DNA of 64,000 nt from Acorus gramineus (Eukaryota; Streptophyta; Magnoliopsida; Acorales; Acoraceae): positions 4,125,272 through 4,189,271 of the forward strand of contig CM060856.1 in NCBI GenBank assembly GCA_030737835.1, read 5' to 3'. Position numbers and translations under genes: made by a program. The notes under the pieces were generated by a model. It made no database searches. It saw only the letters and a list, made by a program, of their open reading frames with translations, and was not told the DNA's origin. Of the stretch, positions 42,501 through 55,493 are shown piece by piece. Numbering within the stretch: the first letter of the stretch is position 1; each line of letters opens with the position of its first letter.

Positions 42501-45500
42501 TAGGACAGTAAGAAAGTTGAACAATAGAGAGAAGCCAAACAAAGCTATCACACTTATCCAAAACCAATGTTCCTCAGTGAACATTCCTCGCGATTTGAGG
42601 ATGACCTTTCCTACTGTGTCCTCTTCAATGTTTCTAATGTGAATTTTCTACATGCACAATGAGAGTGGACTTTAGATATCCCGTGCTTCATAAGATGCTA
42701 ATCCATTACTGCTCTTATTTGATAGGTTAGTGCATAAATGAACAATTACTAACCTTGTTCCACCTATTATCTAGAAATTCATTGATGGCTACTGCATTTT
42801 GAGCATACGTTAAGGGAGACGCCCAATATCCCCAGAGCAACCATCGCTTGATGTTATCTACAAGGGAGATTACAAATGGATGAATTACACTGAAAAAAAG
42901 AGATTTTATATGTATGAAACACAATGATCACCTCACCTCTTGATATAACGAAACCTCCAAGGATATAGATTGCAACAAGAGTTGTAGTTCCCAATGTGTT
43001 GGCCATGACTTGAGTCCTCCCAATAACGGCTATGAGACGAAAGAGACTCGATGACATCTGATGAACGCAAAAGAGCGCGAGGAATTGCTTCAAAAATCTA
43101 TCACCAACCAGTGAAAAATCAACACCAACAAGTACTTATGAGCACGAGGAATTGTTAGCAAAGCATGATGCGTGTTGTTAGTCATACCTCACTATAGGGG
43201 GTGCGAAGCCAATGACATAGTAAGTCAAACAAGTCCAAAGCCCTGTTTCGGCTAGTGACATTGGTAGGCTAAGAAGGAATATCGACGAGAGGAGAGCCCA
43301 ACCCGGCAAGAACAACAACTCCCTTTGCTTATAGAATGTCGGTAGTCGTCTCAACATCATTGTCATCTCAACCATGCCATTGAACTTCACAATTACAACC
43401 GCAGTTGTGAGAGCACCAATGTAATGGTTCCCATCGACGACAGTGTCGTGTTTCATCTCTGTCCTTATGAAGACGGTCATCACGATGAACGCCAATAAGG
43501 AGATTTGTATGATCTTAAAAATGTGGAGTGGCGAGTTTCGCTTCATGAGAAGCTCCTCTCTTGAGAAGCATGTCTTGAAGAGCTTCCCCTTGGAGATACC
43601 CCCTATGCCTTGTGTTTTGATCGGAGCATCCCCTTGTTTCTGATTGTCAGGATTGTTGAGCTCCTCTTGAAGTCTCAAACCAACATGGAATGAATGGAAT
43701 GATAGGGCGAATTTCTTTATCTTGACGTATCGGTATGAACTGTGGTCTCCTGTCCAATATTGGGCTTGATCCATTTTTGAAATGACCTGTTTTTAAGTTC
43801 ATGTTAGCATTCTTTCTACATGACATTTTCCAAGTGATGCTGTGACTAAAAGCAATATCAGGTTTCATTAGTCTCCAACGAGAAACTAACATGTATCATA
43901 TCAAATGCATTGCATGTGAAATTTTTTATATTTTCACTTGCATGTATTGGATCCCATCTCATTAAAGGCATGCATGATGCAAGAACCTATTCTTTTATAC
44001 CTCTTGAAGATAGTCTGCTGTGTTTTTTCTCTCTGGGCTTCTGAAACCCATGGATTCAAAGAATTCAAGGACACTCTCTCTGGGACCTTGATAGACGATG
44101 CGACCCTCACACAAGAGGATGATGTCGTCGAATAGGTCGAACGTCTCGGGTGGCGGTTGAAGCAAGGAGATAACCATGGTGAGATCCATCAAATGTGTCA
44201 TTTGCCTTAGAAATTTTATGATCTCAAAGGTGGTGGAGCTATCCAGTCCTGTGGATATATCATCCATGAAGAAACTCCTAGCCAGCCCCACTAGCATCTC
44301 TCCTGCAGTGATTGAAAAATGTGAGTTGTTTTTCTTATATTTGCTTATAGTTTACTAACATTGTTTCCTGAATACTGATCTTCTCATTTTTGAATTGTGA
44401 AATATATTTGATGAATGATTATGTTATTATTCATAATATACACATGCATTTTTTAAATAAGTATTAGATATTACATACCAATGGTCACTCTCTTCTTCTG
44501 CCCCCCAGAAATCCCCCTTCTCATGTCATCTCCTACTAATGTGTCTGCGCACTCGTTTAGCCGGAGTATCTGCGTGTGAGGAACAAAAAAATGGATTAAA
44601 AATAATTAATTAATAATAGTTGGAGGAAATGGCATTGGTTTTAATATAATGGATCATTTGCATTGTTTTGTTTTCATCTTTCAAACCCAATGATCTTTTT
44701 TTTTTTTCCGAAAAACACACATAATTGGCATCTTAGGTGAAAATTTACAATTGCTTATGCATAACAACATTTCTATATTAGTTAATTTACTTGATTAATA
44801 AGAAAATATTCTTGAAGTTTCATGTGTAATCATTCAAGTTTTCATCCGTAACAATATTTTAAAAATCAAACCGTTCAATTAATCAAAAAAACATCGGGTC
44901 AAGGGACAATAGTTCAACCGTCGGGTCAATCAGATTTAAACCGTGACATAATTATAAAAAAATAAATATATTAATTATCAACACTAATAAAAAAATATAA
45001 AATATTTTTAAAAAAATAGTGTAAAATTTTTATTTAATATCATCAAATTATTTTAGTATATAAAATCTAAAATTTTTATTAGATTTTATATGTTATCAAA
45101 TAATTAATTATGATTTATATGAATATAAAACTAATCGATTTAATCAATTCGTGTTGATTTAAAAATATCATTGGTTTCTCTAGTGTGTTAATTGAATTTT
45201 AGTGATTCTTTATATCATTGAACTTATAAATGAAAGCAGGATTTACAGCAAGCGAAGGTTTAACCGGCCGGGTCCGTTTTTAAACCACTGTCCATGATAC
45301 AAATCTCAAGGTAATCAATGATTCACATTTAATCACATTACGGTAGGGCTGGATACGTCATGAAAAGTGACACACGTCACACACCCTAACGATACGATGT
45401 TAGCCGTTGAAATGAAATGTTACATCAAACAGTTGAGAGGGTGGGTCGAATACGGTTCTCCTAGGTGTTTTTTGTTTTGTTTTTTTTTTTTTTTTAAGGC

Positions 45501-48500
45501 CTGCTACAAAATTCATACACTTTTAGAGTTAGTTTGACAACGTATTAAGATTTTAAAAATAAGTTGTTTTAATTTTAAAGGATAAAAAATCTATTAAATT
45601 TGTTCATATTTACATTTTTTAAAATTGAAACAAAAGGTTGAGATAAATGTTATCTCAGTCTTTAGGTCGAACAAAATGTCCTCATTTTCATTTTAAAATT
45701 AGAACAACGGTATGCAGTTTATCTTGATTATTTTTTATATCAAACGAGGATAAGCTATCATCTTACTCACTTATCTTTATAAATATATTTTATCTTATTA
45801 CTTATCCTTTCGTCAAACCAACGGACAATAAAAGACAAAGTGGACACAACCCACTTTAAACACACGCAGCCCAACGGGCTGTTTGCACTTAAACATACTA
45901 CAACATTCTCAGCCCAACTGGCACTTAAACATAGTGGACAGAGTCCACTAGAACATTATCGGCCCAAAATGGCTTTAAATGTAATTAATCACGCCATTTA
46001 AGTACGCTGACCAAATAATTAATATATAATACATAGAAAAAGAAAAGAAAAGGACTGCCTTTCAAACATTTATTGCCTTTCAAACATTTATTGAAAGTCA
46101 AGCACAAGACAGTGAAGGAAATCATTGTCCAACTTTGAGTGAAAAGCGTGCAAGTTGAGTTACCTTGAGAACGTAATCAGTGACAAAGTTACTGCCCTTC
46201 TCTTCCGAAGATGTTGACTGAACCATACAAATCCAAATTAAACTAAACCATCAGTCCTGTGATTTGGTGCTCTTTTTTCTTTTCTGAGTTAGAAAACACA
46301 CAAATGGGAAATGAAAGCAAAAAAACCTCGGAGGAGAAATCATCAGAAGAATCATCATCTTCACCCTCCTCCTCCTTGAGCATCTCTTCATGAACACAAG
46401 AAAAAATAATATTAAACCAACATATTGCACAAATATAATTTGAGCTTTTTTTACACTCAGCCCCATCTTAACTTTATATTGAATTCCACTTATAAATTAT
46501 ACATCATCATATTAGGTTTGTTACTGTATGCTTTCCATATACGCTCACTTAATTTCGTGGAATAATTTATATGGACATAAAATAGTCATACGAGGATACA
46601 TATATAAGAATTAGATGATATTTCATTTGGTTGATATTCTTTCTTAATTTGATAAATTTATCTTTTATGTTTGGCTAGCTTTTTAAAATATATTTATAGT
46701 TTTAGATGAATTAATAAGTATAAATAAACTATGAAAAATTACACATCCAACGTTGTGTGTAACATTTTAACTGTTTTGATTGTTTCTTATATTATATATT
46801 TTCACTTAATGAAATACATACTATTATAAAAAATAAAATATGTATTTTACTCATGTGACCGAAACGTCAAAAAGACATGCATGTATTACAACACGAGCAT
46901 GCGTGCACGGGGGGCTCACCGGAAACATGACGGTCACCTCCCAGCATGCGCTCGGAGAACTGCAGAGTCTCCCTCACAGTCATCTCGGCGTGGTGGAGGT
47001 CGTCCTGGCTCACGTACGCGCACACGCGCTGCGGCACGAATCGTGACAGCTCTTCTCCATTGTAGCTCACTCTTCCCTTCACCTGCATGCACACAATAAT
47101 TAACCAATATTCATCCCATGAAAAGAAAAAAAAAAGAATAAAAAAAAATGATTTTGAATTTTTAAGTTTCTGACTGACTGTCTGACCTTGAGAGAGGGGT
47201 CAAGTTTCCCAGCCAGGGCCCGTAAAAAAGTTGACTTTCCTGATCCGGGAGGGCCAAGGACAAGTGTCATCCTGTCATTGCATGAATCAACACCATTTAT
47301 AGCTATTTACCAGCTAACTGCCTTCATTTATAAATCTTTGTATATAATATTCATTTGACTATATAAAAATATATATATTAATTAAATATATACTAAAGAA
47401 AAACTTGAAGAGATATTTTTTATTTGCAGAAATATCCTATCAATTTGATTTTTAGAAAATATCCAAATACCCGTTTGTAAACTATATGAAATCCATATAA
47501 CTTCTGACTTTTCTTAAAGCCTATATAACTCTTTGAAAACGTTTATGAAAATCTAAATAACTCATTGAGTTAAACTTCCGTTGATGTATGAGGAATATTA
47601 TGTTAATATTCTATTTGGTTAATCCTGATTAAAAAAATAATATATCAAAATCCTCTTATAATTAGTTAAAAATATAAAAAATCATCCATAAATGACGATT
47701 TTACCCCCCCCTCCAAATAAAATGTAAAACTCTATTGGGAAGGGTAAAATTGTCATTTACAGACTTATGCACGATCACCTACAACTCCGCATCGGTAGGT
47801 AAGGTAATTTGATTATCGAGTTATACCTAAGTTTGAATTAAGAGTCCTGAGATGATTTTCTTCAATTTTTAACACACATTTTAGGGGATTTTGGATATAC
47901 TCTTTTTTAATCATGATTACCAAATAAAATATTTCTCATCTAACGAAAATTTAACTCAACGAAAATTTAACTCAGGGGATATTTAAATTTACATAGATAT
48001 TTTTAGGGGATTATATGGATTTCGGATAGTTAATAGGGGGCTTTATATGGATTTTTCCTTGATTTTAATGTCCAAGTATTTAAAGTTTGAGGTACGACCA
48101 AACTAAAGTAGCTCCTTGGTTGATCTAATTAAAGTTGGAGAGTAATACGGAGCTATCTATAATTAGTAGGTTAGTCATAATTGAGAAAATTTAACCAGGA
48201 AAAAAAAGATTTTAAATAATACTTATGATACAAAAGCAGTACCAAGTTAATCCTTTCTCATTAAAAAAAATTCATAATATCTATGCACATATTATTGTAG
48301 CCAAAGTTAAATACGATAGATGTATATATGCCAGCCTAATATTATGAGCTCTGTTACACTCAATTTTTTTTTATAATTTAAAATATAGTTTTATATATCT
48401 CATTAACGCTCTCACTCACTGTATTAAAGTAAATATATTGTAATTTTTTTATATTTTCTATAAATATAAATATACGATACTATTCAATTAATTAAAATAT

Positions 48501-50428
48501 ATATATTTCATGTTTTATATAAATATAAATCTTATGAGTTAATTAAATGATATTTATAAGACAAAAACATGCCCTCTTCCCGTATTTTAAATTGTAAAAT
48601 AGATGGAGTGCCACATTTTTCTAAAAACATTTAATGATAAAGAGAGAGTGCATCTAATCAGCTCACCGGGAAGGACGTATGATGCCATTCATTCCCTTGA
48701 GTATCTTGACAGACTTCTTCCTATCAAGTGTTATGTGAAATGATCCCATCAGTTCCTGCAAAAATTAAAACACAAACTCAGAATCTTCATCGCATGCCAT
48801 GTGACATCCACTTCTTTTGGGTCATTCACTAACAAAAATATATCAATCAAATTAGGAAAATAATTTTTCAAAAATAAAACCCTTTAAAAAAAAAAACAAT
48901 TCATTTTTGGCCCGTTTATTTGTAAAATTGATCCTCAGTACTATTTTGACTTTGATCAGCGTGTCTACCATTCTATTTATTGTCATGACAGAGACATGAT
49001 TCACAATCTCTGTTTACACTTTTGTGTTTTTTCTTAACAGAACTATTTATATTTTTAATTCGATAGATTATTTGTAAAGATGAGATAAATAGATCTCACT
49101 AGGTGTTGAAAAAATTAATAAAATAATATATATATAAAGAAGCATGAAAAATAAGGAGAAGATCTATTCCCAAATACCAATAATACTCACCATAATTTTT
49201 TCTATTTCAAAGTAATATTTGGTTAGAGATAATCTAAGAAAGACAAGACCTAACTTTGATTTAAAATTAAGATTAAGTTTAAATTTTAACATTCGAATAA
49301 GATTTAAAATTCAGATAATATTTAAAATTTAATTTTATAAAACAATCATTCATACAAAATAATTATATGTAAATATATATAAATGGTTGTTTTACAAAAT
49401 TAAATTTTATAAACCGTTGTTTCCTCTTTGTTTTTCTTTTCCATAAATGGTTGTTCTATAAAATTAAATTTTATCCAACACTCAGTAGGATCCATCTATC
49501 TCATCTTCACAAATAATTAATTTAAATAAAAATGTAAATAATGTAATGTCATGTTAAGAAAAAAATTAAAAACAAAAAGTAAAAAAATAAAAATAATAAT
49601 CAATGCTTCACACCCGTGCACCGACTTGCGCTGTGTGTGGGGAGACGTGATTAGTAATCACGATGCATCCTCCTACGTATAGCGTGGGTTGGTGTGCACA
49701 CAGAGGCAGGGGGGTGAAATAGCGAAAACATGATTGGTAATCACGTCTCCGCCCGCATGACTATTTTTGGATCATTTAATATGCCACGTGAGCGTATGGA
49801 CCGGTCAAAATGAACCTCAGGCCATTTTACAATTAAATTGGTCATTGGGCCGAAACTGAAATTTGTTTTTTTTTTTAGGGTTATTCTTAAAAATAGTCCA
49901 TCAATTTATATTCGTTTATATCAACTAATTTTCATTAAAAGACAGATGATCATCAGTGAGTAGTATGGATTTCATTAGTTCACTTGGTGTGTCATACCAT
50001 AATTATCTGTCTTTATTAATATCATAAGTGACCTGATATACATATATATGTTTAAAAGCATGAAAACAAGGAGAAAGTGGAATTAAGCAAAATACAGCAC
50101 CTGAACATTGTTTATGGTTGCATTCAATAGGGTTGGAAGAGCCCTTGTACCAACCAACATGTTGGCTTGAACTCGTAAATCATCGAAACGGACTTCAATC
50201 TTCTGTTCCTCAACTCCTGACCTGCATCCATGGATTAAACATCCCCATGCAGATACCTCTTTAAAATAATGTCTAATTTTAATCTAAAAAAAAAAAAAAG
50301 TGATTATACATCATATGCTCTTATGATGATTGTGTCTTCTGTTACCTAGCCTTTCTGTCACGAAGTCTTTGAAGAAACTCTTCGTTCTCCGCATGAGTCA
50401 TCGGAGGCCTATCCAGTCTTTCTTTCAT
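39578..50428 (-). CDS. full-size ABCG (PDR-type) ABC transporter
   Basis: Plasma-membrane-type ATP-driven exporter of the plant PDR/ABCG family, arranged NBD1-TMD1-NBD2-TMD2. My 21-exon model gives about 1338 residues without a stop or frame break. NBD1 has Walker [10 protein letters not shown], signature ISGGQKKR and Walker B FFMDDIS. NBD2 has Walker [10 protein letters not shown], signature LSAEQRKR and Walker [20 protein letters not shown] marks include [19 protein letters not shown] and [13 protein letters not shown]. The start at 50428 follows an in-frame stop (TAG three codons upstream) and a nearby TATA box. The N-terminus is therefore about 80-100 residues shorter than in most PDRs (usually 1400-1450), beginning just before [12 protein letters not shown]. 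Oddities: Asp for the catalytic Glu in NBD1, and an acidic insert [16 protein letters not shown] in NBD1. Related plant PDRs with FMDDIS exist in my memory, so the change may be clade-specific. The substrate is unknown. Confidence 0.93.
44852..45290. mobile_element. CAGT-ended MITE-like element, copy 2, in an ABCG intron
   Basis: Opposite-orientation relative of 20748-21241. It begins CAATATTTTAAAAATCAAACC and ends with the inverse of CAGTGGTTTAAAAACGGACC. It shares GTTCAACCGTCGGGTCAATC and AAACCGTGACATAAT with the inverse of the first copy. It lies in the 1.6-kb intron between the exons ending 46164 and starting 44569, well away from splice sites. Confidence 0.65.
48350..48620 (+). repeat. 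dispersed AT-rich repeat, copy 4, in an ABCG intron
   Basis: Shares GCTCTGTTACACTCAATTTT, TTTATATATCTCATTAACGC, TTTCTATAAATATAAATATA, TATTTCATGTTTTATA and a CCGTATTTTAAATTGTAAAA end with other copies. It lies just downstream on the + strand from the end of the intron before exon 48667-48755. Confidence 0.5.
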
Positions 50429-50477
50429 CCTCAACTAGAAGAAGATGATCTTTCACAAAATCCTTGGGTGAGAATCT

Positions 50478-50487
50478 GTATTTATAG
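50478..50487 (-). promoter_or_regulatory. TATA box of the ABCG gene
   Basis: CCTATAAATACAG on the - strand lies about 50-60 bases upstream of the ATG at 50428. It predicts transcription starting roughly 25-30 bases before the ATG. This supports the short N-terminus, because there is no room for an upstream coding exon in this transcript. Confidence 0.65.
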
Positions 50488-50529
50488 GAGGAGAAAAGCT
50501 GAATGTCAAGAAGAGAAATAAATGGAGAG

Positions 50530-52580
50530 ACGACGCTTGAAAGAAGAAGTGAGGTGAGCTTGTCATGCACAGTTGATTTTTTTCAGAGCTGGGAATAAGT
50601 ACGGGTGGTGGTTGGGGACCTTTGAATGCATAGAGTTATTTGTGGGGCTTGCAACATAATTCAATAGGGTGTCCATGTGAATAGTTAATGAATTGGAGAA
50701 TGAATATGGATACAAGCCGACCCATCAACCATTTTATTGCAAAATGGTCCCATATTATTAGTAGCGGCCCATGTCATTGCAACTGTAACACGTATTTCAT
50801 CTATTGCTTTATATTGTATATTGTTTTGATTGAGATTGGTATTCTATGATAGATACGTACGGAGATGGACATGATAAGAGTATATGAGGGACGTGCACAT
50901 AGCCAACAATACACATTATAGACTTATAAGATTAAAATATACAGTCTTATAGACATTAAAGATTAAACGATAGATGTAAGCTTATCTATGATAGATTGAT
51001 ATTCTAAGATAGATAATTATTAAAATTAGTTTTTTAAGTTATGTGTTCTTATTCTATCATCATTGTATTGTCTGATTACATTTTTTTTTAGTTACGGTTA
51101 CTCATAACAACAAATATTTTCCGGACAACTAATCATCTAATTATCATCTATCTTCGTATAACTATTTTATGTTCATATAAACTCAAAATTTAATGAGTTA
51201 GGTAGAATCATTACACCAATTAATTTACTACTCAAACTATACTCCATTTCATTTCACTAGTACAAATGCATTCACTTCAGAAGTCAGGATAGAATACTAA
51301 TACCCACCTATTCAACGAACTACAAGTGAATTCTAAAAGTAGGGCTGCACTGAACAAAATCATATATGAATGCATAAAAAAGGATGGACCAGTAAAAGCA
51401 TGCAGTTTTTTGTCCCATGCTATATATTGCAATAGCACGTCATGCGCGCACGTTGAAAATGCGTATGTATATGTTTTAATCAATCATATCCAAATCAATG
51501 TATTCCCCCATTTTTCAGGGAAAAAAGTGATTAATTCCCCTCAAGTTTGGCAAACCTTGATAATAAGATCCATAAGACTGGACCCAAAGAACCTTGTCTT
51601 GTACTGTAAAAAATTCAAAACAATAGACAACCTGCCAAATTTGGATGCTTGGTCTTATACACAACAACTACTTCGTTTTATGATTTCAAAGAGCAGTTAC
51701 GTTTCAATAAAAAAAAATCCCCAAAAACAATAGGCGCCGTATAAATTAAACTCAAAGTCCTTCCCGCGCGCAATCTATGGCCAAAGTCCTTCCCGTATCA
51801 GATGAAACATTTACTGAATATTTGTGATATGTAAACTTTGTTACTATGATAAGACATAGTACTAAAATTCTGTAGGACTGTTTAGAACACTATCTTTGAT
51901 ACAATTGAAATCCTCGGTATATCTCTCAGACAATAAAATCCTACTAGGACTTCTTTAAATGAATGGTTCAGAATGAATTCTTAACATTGAAGGATTGATA
52001 AATGAGAGACAACATTAAGAGATAACAGCACTGGTAGTTTTAGATAACGATACGGTATAATTATTTCATTAAATAAGGGATATTTTGCACAATTTTGTAT
52101 GTATAGATTGTAAGTTAATGCTGGGGAAGATTAGGTGGGCTTAAGGGCAAGTGGTGGAACGTTTGACAAAACAATAGATGATGGGTTGAATTAATCTTGG
52201 GTTCAATTAATCTTGTTCAGAATTTAAAGACGATCGCCTCTGACTTCAAACAGGTCATGTCGTTTGGATGTGACTTTAATTAAAACACGGATTTATCATG
52301 ATTTGATGGGGAGATCTGCATATATATATCCTCCAAAAATAATTAATTAATAAAAAAACTCATATAGTTCATATATTTTAAACATCGTAAAATTGATAAT
52401 AATTTATATACCTATAAGTCAGATACATTCAATGAGGTTGTTAGCCATCTCCGAAAATCCATTTTCAATCGCCATATTGAATTATTTGAGCAAAAACAAT
52501 ATATTCGTCTTTGTTATTTCGAAAGACTAAAATGTCAGATATATTTTGGCAAAATTAATTTCTAAGTTTTTTTTTTTTTT
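50530..52580. other. intergenic, no gene supported
   Basis: AT-rich sequence upstream of the ABCG gene. A 135-codon frame at 51326-51733 has no recognisable family, many Lys/Asn/Ser residues as expected of AT-rich DNA, and no obvious promoter or splice context. I leave it out as a gene. Confidence 0.5.
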
Positions 52581-52583
52581 TTA

Positions 52584-53737
52584 TAGGGTGCGGTTTACAC
52601 TCACAACCTATTTTACTTGTTTTACCGCCTAATTAAATACACCACCCACGTTTTTATTTTTTTCTTAAACCCACCACCCACCCCGTGTTTTACCAAATCT
52701 CTCGCTTCCCTTATTGCTTTCTCTCCTCTCATAAGCTGCCGTCGATCATTTGTCGCTGCTCGTTGCTCCCTTGCGGTCAGAACATCAATCCTTTACAACT
52801 GTGACCCCCCTACCATAGAAGACATTGATCCGCCGTGACTGTCGTGACCCCATCGATCCTTGTCGTCGGAGGTAGTGAGAGTCCTTGAAGACATCGATCC
52901 TTGTAGCCATGACTGCCATCACCCCATCGATCCTTGTCGTCGGAGGTAGTGAGAATCTTCAATTGAACATTGAAGCTCTGGAGCTCTCAAGGCCTATATG
53001 ACCATGGGTTTTTCTTGTTTTTGCTGTCCCAACTTGACATACCTCCAGTCGGGCATTACCACGGCCTTTTGACATAGGTGTCATCGAACTGGAGAGGAAA
53101 TTTGAAAATCGGTTGAATGTGGAGTTTGGGTCTAGTGAACAATGTCTATAGGTGTTTTAAACATAATAAGCTTTTGGTGTTTTGTGTATTGTTTGTGAGA
53201 TTCCAGATTTGAGTGTGTTAGAATCAGATAATGAAATAATGAGAATCCTTGTATTTCATTTAGGGTTTAATCTCCTTATATATAAGTACATAAAAGTTAC
53301 ACGTGTAATACGCTACACATATTATGAGATAACATATATAATTCAACAGCTCCCTTCAAACTCACGGTGGATCATACAAAGTGAGTTTGCGAATGAGAAA
53401 CTGAAATCGAGGAACTGGATGTGACTTCGTAAAGAAATCAATAAGTTGCTCGATAGAGGAGATATGTAGAAGCGATAGTGTCTCTGCAAGAAAGTGCTGA
53501 CAAACAAAGTAACAATCGATCGCCGAAGTGACACGGTCATTGAAATGCACGCAAGGAAGAAAGGACGGGTGTAGGCTTTATATCTTTGGTTTGGTTTGTG
53601 GGTTTGGTTCTTGTTGTAAAATAGTTGAAAGTGTATAGGTAGTGGGTTCAATGCATTACAAAGAAAAAATACAAGCAGGTATTTAGTAATTTTTTGTTGT
53701 GTGTTTAATAAGCAAGGTGGTGGGAATAACCGCACCA
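52584..53737. mobile_element. terminal-inverted-repeat element with captured GC-rich sequence
   Basis: The left end AGGGTGCGGTTTACACTCAC and right end (inverse of TGGTGCGGTTATTCCCACC) form imperfect inverted repeats. T-rich TTTTTTTAT-type sequence flanks both ends, a possible target duplication. The interior includes exon-like GC-rich sequence with a 74-bp tandem duplication (CATCGATCCTTGTCGTCGG at about 52852 and 52926). A truncated copia copy is nested inside it (53216-53521). I cannot recognise a protein in the captured part, and the superfamily is uncertain. Confidence 0.5.
53216..53521 (-). mobile_element. truncated copia copy (3' LTR plus RNase H end)
   Basis: LTR 53216-53348 matches the 34599-34731 LTR (TACACGTGTAATACGCTACA shared). 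It is followed on the - strand by the purine tract and the last ~60 codons of the RNase H region (HISSIEQLIDFFTKSHPV). Similarity to the larger copia ends abruptly at CAATCGAT (53521), so the element was cut there. Confidence 0.85.
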
Positions 53738-53739
53738 TT

Positions 53740-54286
53740 TTTTATACCAGTTATTGTTTATGACCAACTGATTGCATCACCTCAAAATATAAATTATAAT
53801 TGAGATATTATATCATTTTTTTTTAAATTTGTCAGGATTTGATCATTAGTCATCCTTTACGGAGATGAGGTAATAGCTAACTTTTCCCATGTTGGATTCA
53901 GTCAGATTTGAAAATTAAAATAGGACTCAATTAAATTATAACCCTTTCTTTTTTACGATTATTCTTAACTTTACCTATCTTATACAAGTCACGGATGTGT
54001 TGGACAATCTAGCTCTTATCCATCTAAAATCTACATTGTCATTTTTTTAGAGGACAATTCATAAATGTAACATGGGTCTCATGGTGCAATTTAAAAAATG
54101 AAAATGATATGTTCAGCCATTTGTGTATCCTCATTCACACCGGTTTTCCTTTTTAAAAAATTATAATTTTTTTTATTAAAGTAGATGTTACTATATAAAA
54201 ATGAAATATAAATTGAGATATAATAATATATTTTTTTTTAAATAAAAAAATCATAATGTAACAAGTTACAGATGAGATTGCAAAAT
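53740..54286. other. AT-rich intergenic DNA, no gene seen
   Basis: No supported coding sequence. Multiple T- and A-runs. Confidence 0.5.
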
Positions 54287-54537
54287 AAATTGAGTGTATT
54301 TTTTTTTGAGATCAAAGGTAGTCTGTATAACATATAGCATAAGTTACAAAGTCCGATACTTGCCCCTAAAGTATAGCAAGGGAAGGGTGGAGAAGTGATA
54401 AAAGAAAAGAAAGAAAACAGAGGGGAGGCGAATACATAGTGAGAGTCCAAAAATACATCCACACAAGCTCTGTGTGTGCATCTCAACCCATTCCCCTAGC
54501 CAAAATAGATGGTACCTTCACCCACCATGCCTTGTCA

Positions 54538-55493
54538 ATGGGTCGGGTACATACCCGGACCCGACCCGACCCGGATCCGATTACACGTGTAATATACCCG
54601 ACCCGATTTGGACCCGACCCGAGTTGGACCCGACCCGGTGGACCAGAACAAACAAACGGGTCGGGTCCGGGTCCACCACGCCCCGACCCGTTAGACCCGA
54701 GACCCGATTGTTTTATTAAAATATGCTCATATATTATAAGACCATTAATATTAGTTGATACATAATTTTATTTCTTACTTAACTTATTTTTGTATCTACA
54801 AGTTCATAAATCATAATCATAACAAGCCTATAAATCATAAGTCATAATCATAATCATAACATTTTTTTTTGTTGTGTTGATGTTGCAACTTACAAGAACT
54901 TGATTGTTTAATATGTAATAAACTTAGTAATGTATTGTCGTCGGTTTGTTTTGGACAATTAACTTATTAGCTTTTGAATTTGTATGATTAATTAGTTTGT
55001 TGCATGATTTATGTTTATTATTTAGGTTAATATGTTAGTATTTATTGTTTTGAATGTTGTTTAAGTTAATATTGTTTTGAATGTTTGTATAATTAGTTAT
55101 GTTTATTATTTAGGTTAATATGTTTTTTATGTTAGTGATTTTTGTTTTGGATGTTGTTTAATAATTCATTTACTTCTTTTGAATTGTATAAAATTATATT
55201 CAAACATAGTCTCATTAACAATAATGTTTTATTACAAAAAATTTCAAATAGAATGATAAGACAAACAAATACATGAGCTCTTCTCTCTTTTTTTTCTTTT
55301 TTTACCCAACCATCCGGGTCGGGTCGGGCCGGGTCGGACCCGGACCCGACCTGGGTCCGACGGGTCCGGGTCCGGGTCCACATTTCTCCGGACCCGCCGG
55401 GTCTTGGGTTGGACCCGGACCTGCCGGGTCCTGTCACGGGTCAGGTCCGGGTCCACCTCGACCTGATCCGACCCCGACCCGTTAAAAGGCCTA
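54538..55493. mobile_element. GGGTC-rich (hAT-like) element inserted in the LINE 3' UTR
   Basis: Both ends are packed with GGGTC/GACCC repeats around an AT-rich centre, like 21895-23187. The 17-bp word CCCACCATGCCTTGTCA occurs at 54521-54537 and 55494-55510 on either side. The host LINE therefore continues across after removing one copy and the insert. The hAT norm is 8 bp. The last nine bases of the word may partly belong to the element end (GCCTTGTCAATGGGTC resembles the end of its relative), leaving CCCACCAT as the true 8-bp duplication. Confidence 0.75.

Larger units (their letters stand above)
39578..50428 (-). other. exon map of the ABCG gene
   Basis: Coding exons in transcript order: 50346-50428, 50101-50221, 48667-48755, 47187-47271, 46918-47084 (start set by TGCAG before GTGAAGGGAAG, end by GTTTCCG before GTGAGC; approximate by a base or two), 46327-46385, 46164-46217, 44479-44569, 44001-44302, 43188-43786, 42937-43097, 42754-42857, 42482-42647, 42220-42392, 41797-42129, 41417-41707, 41126-41343, 40524-40751, 40267-40438, 39924-40178, 39578-39847. 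Introns have GT...AG ends, and each exon's codon phase continues into the next. Exons of 54 and 59 bases (46164-46217, 46327-46385) encode the acidic and Ser-rich insert of NBD1. The largest introns (44570-46163, 47272-48666, 48756-50100) hold AT-rich DNA, a MITE-like element and a dispersed repeat. Confidence 0.85.

Noticed and set aside
46918..46975. Alternative donor in ABCG exon 5 at GGGAG/GTGACC
   Set aside because: The donor at GTTTCCG/GTGAGC has the better consensus and gives a phase that continues correctly into the next exon. The alternative would need a different acceptor.
51326..51733. 135-codon frame upstream of the ABCG gene
   Set aside because: AT-driven composition, no known domain, no promoter or splice context seen. 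It could be revisited if transcripts map here.
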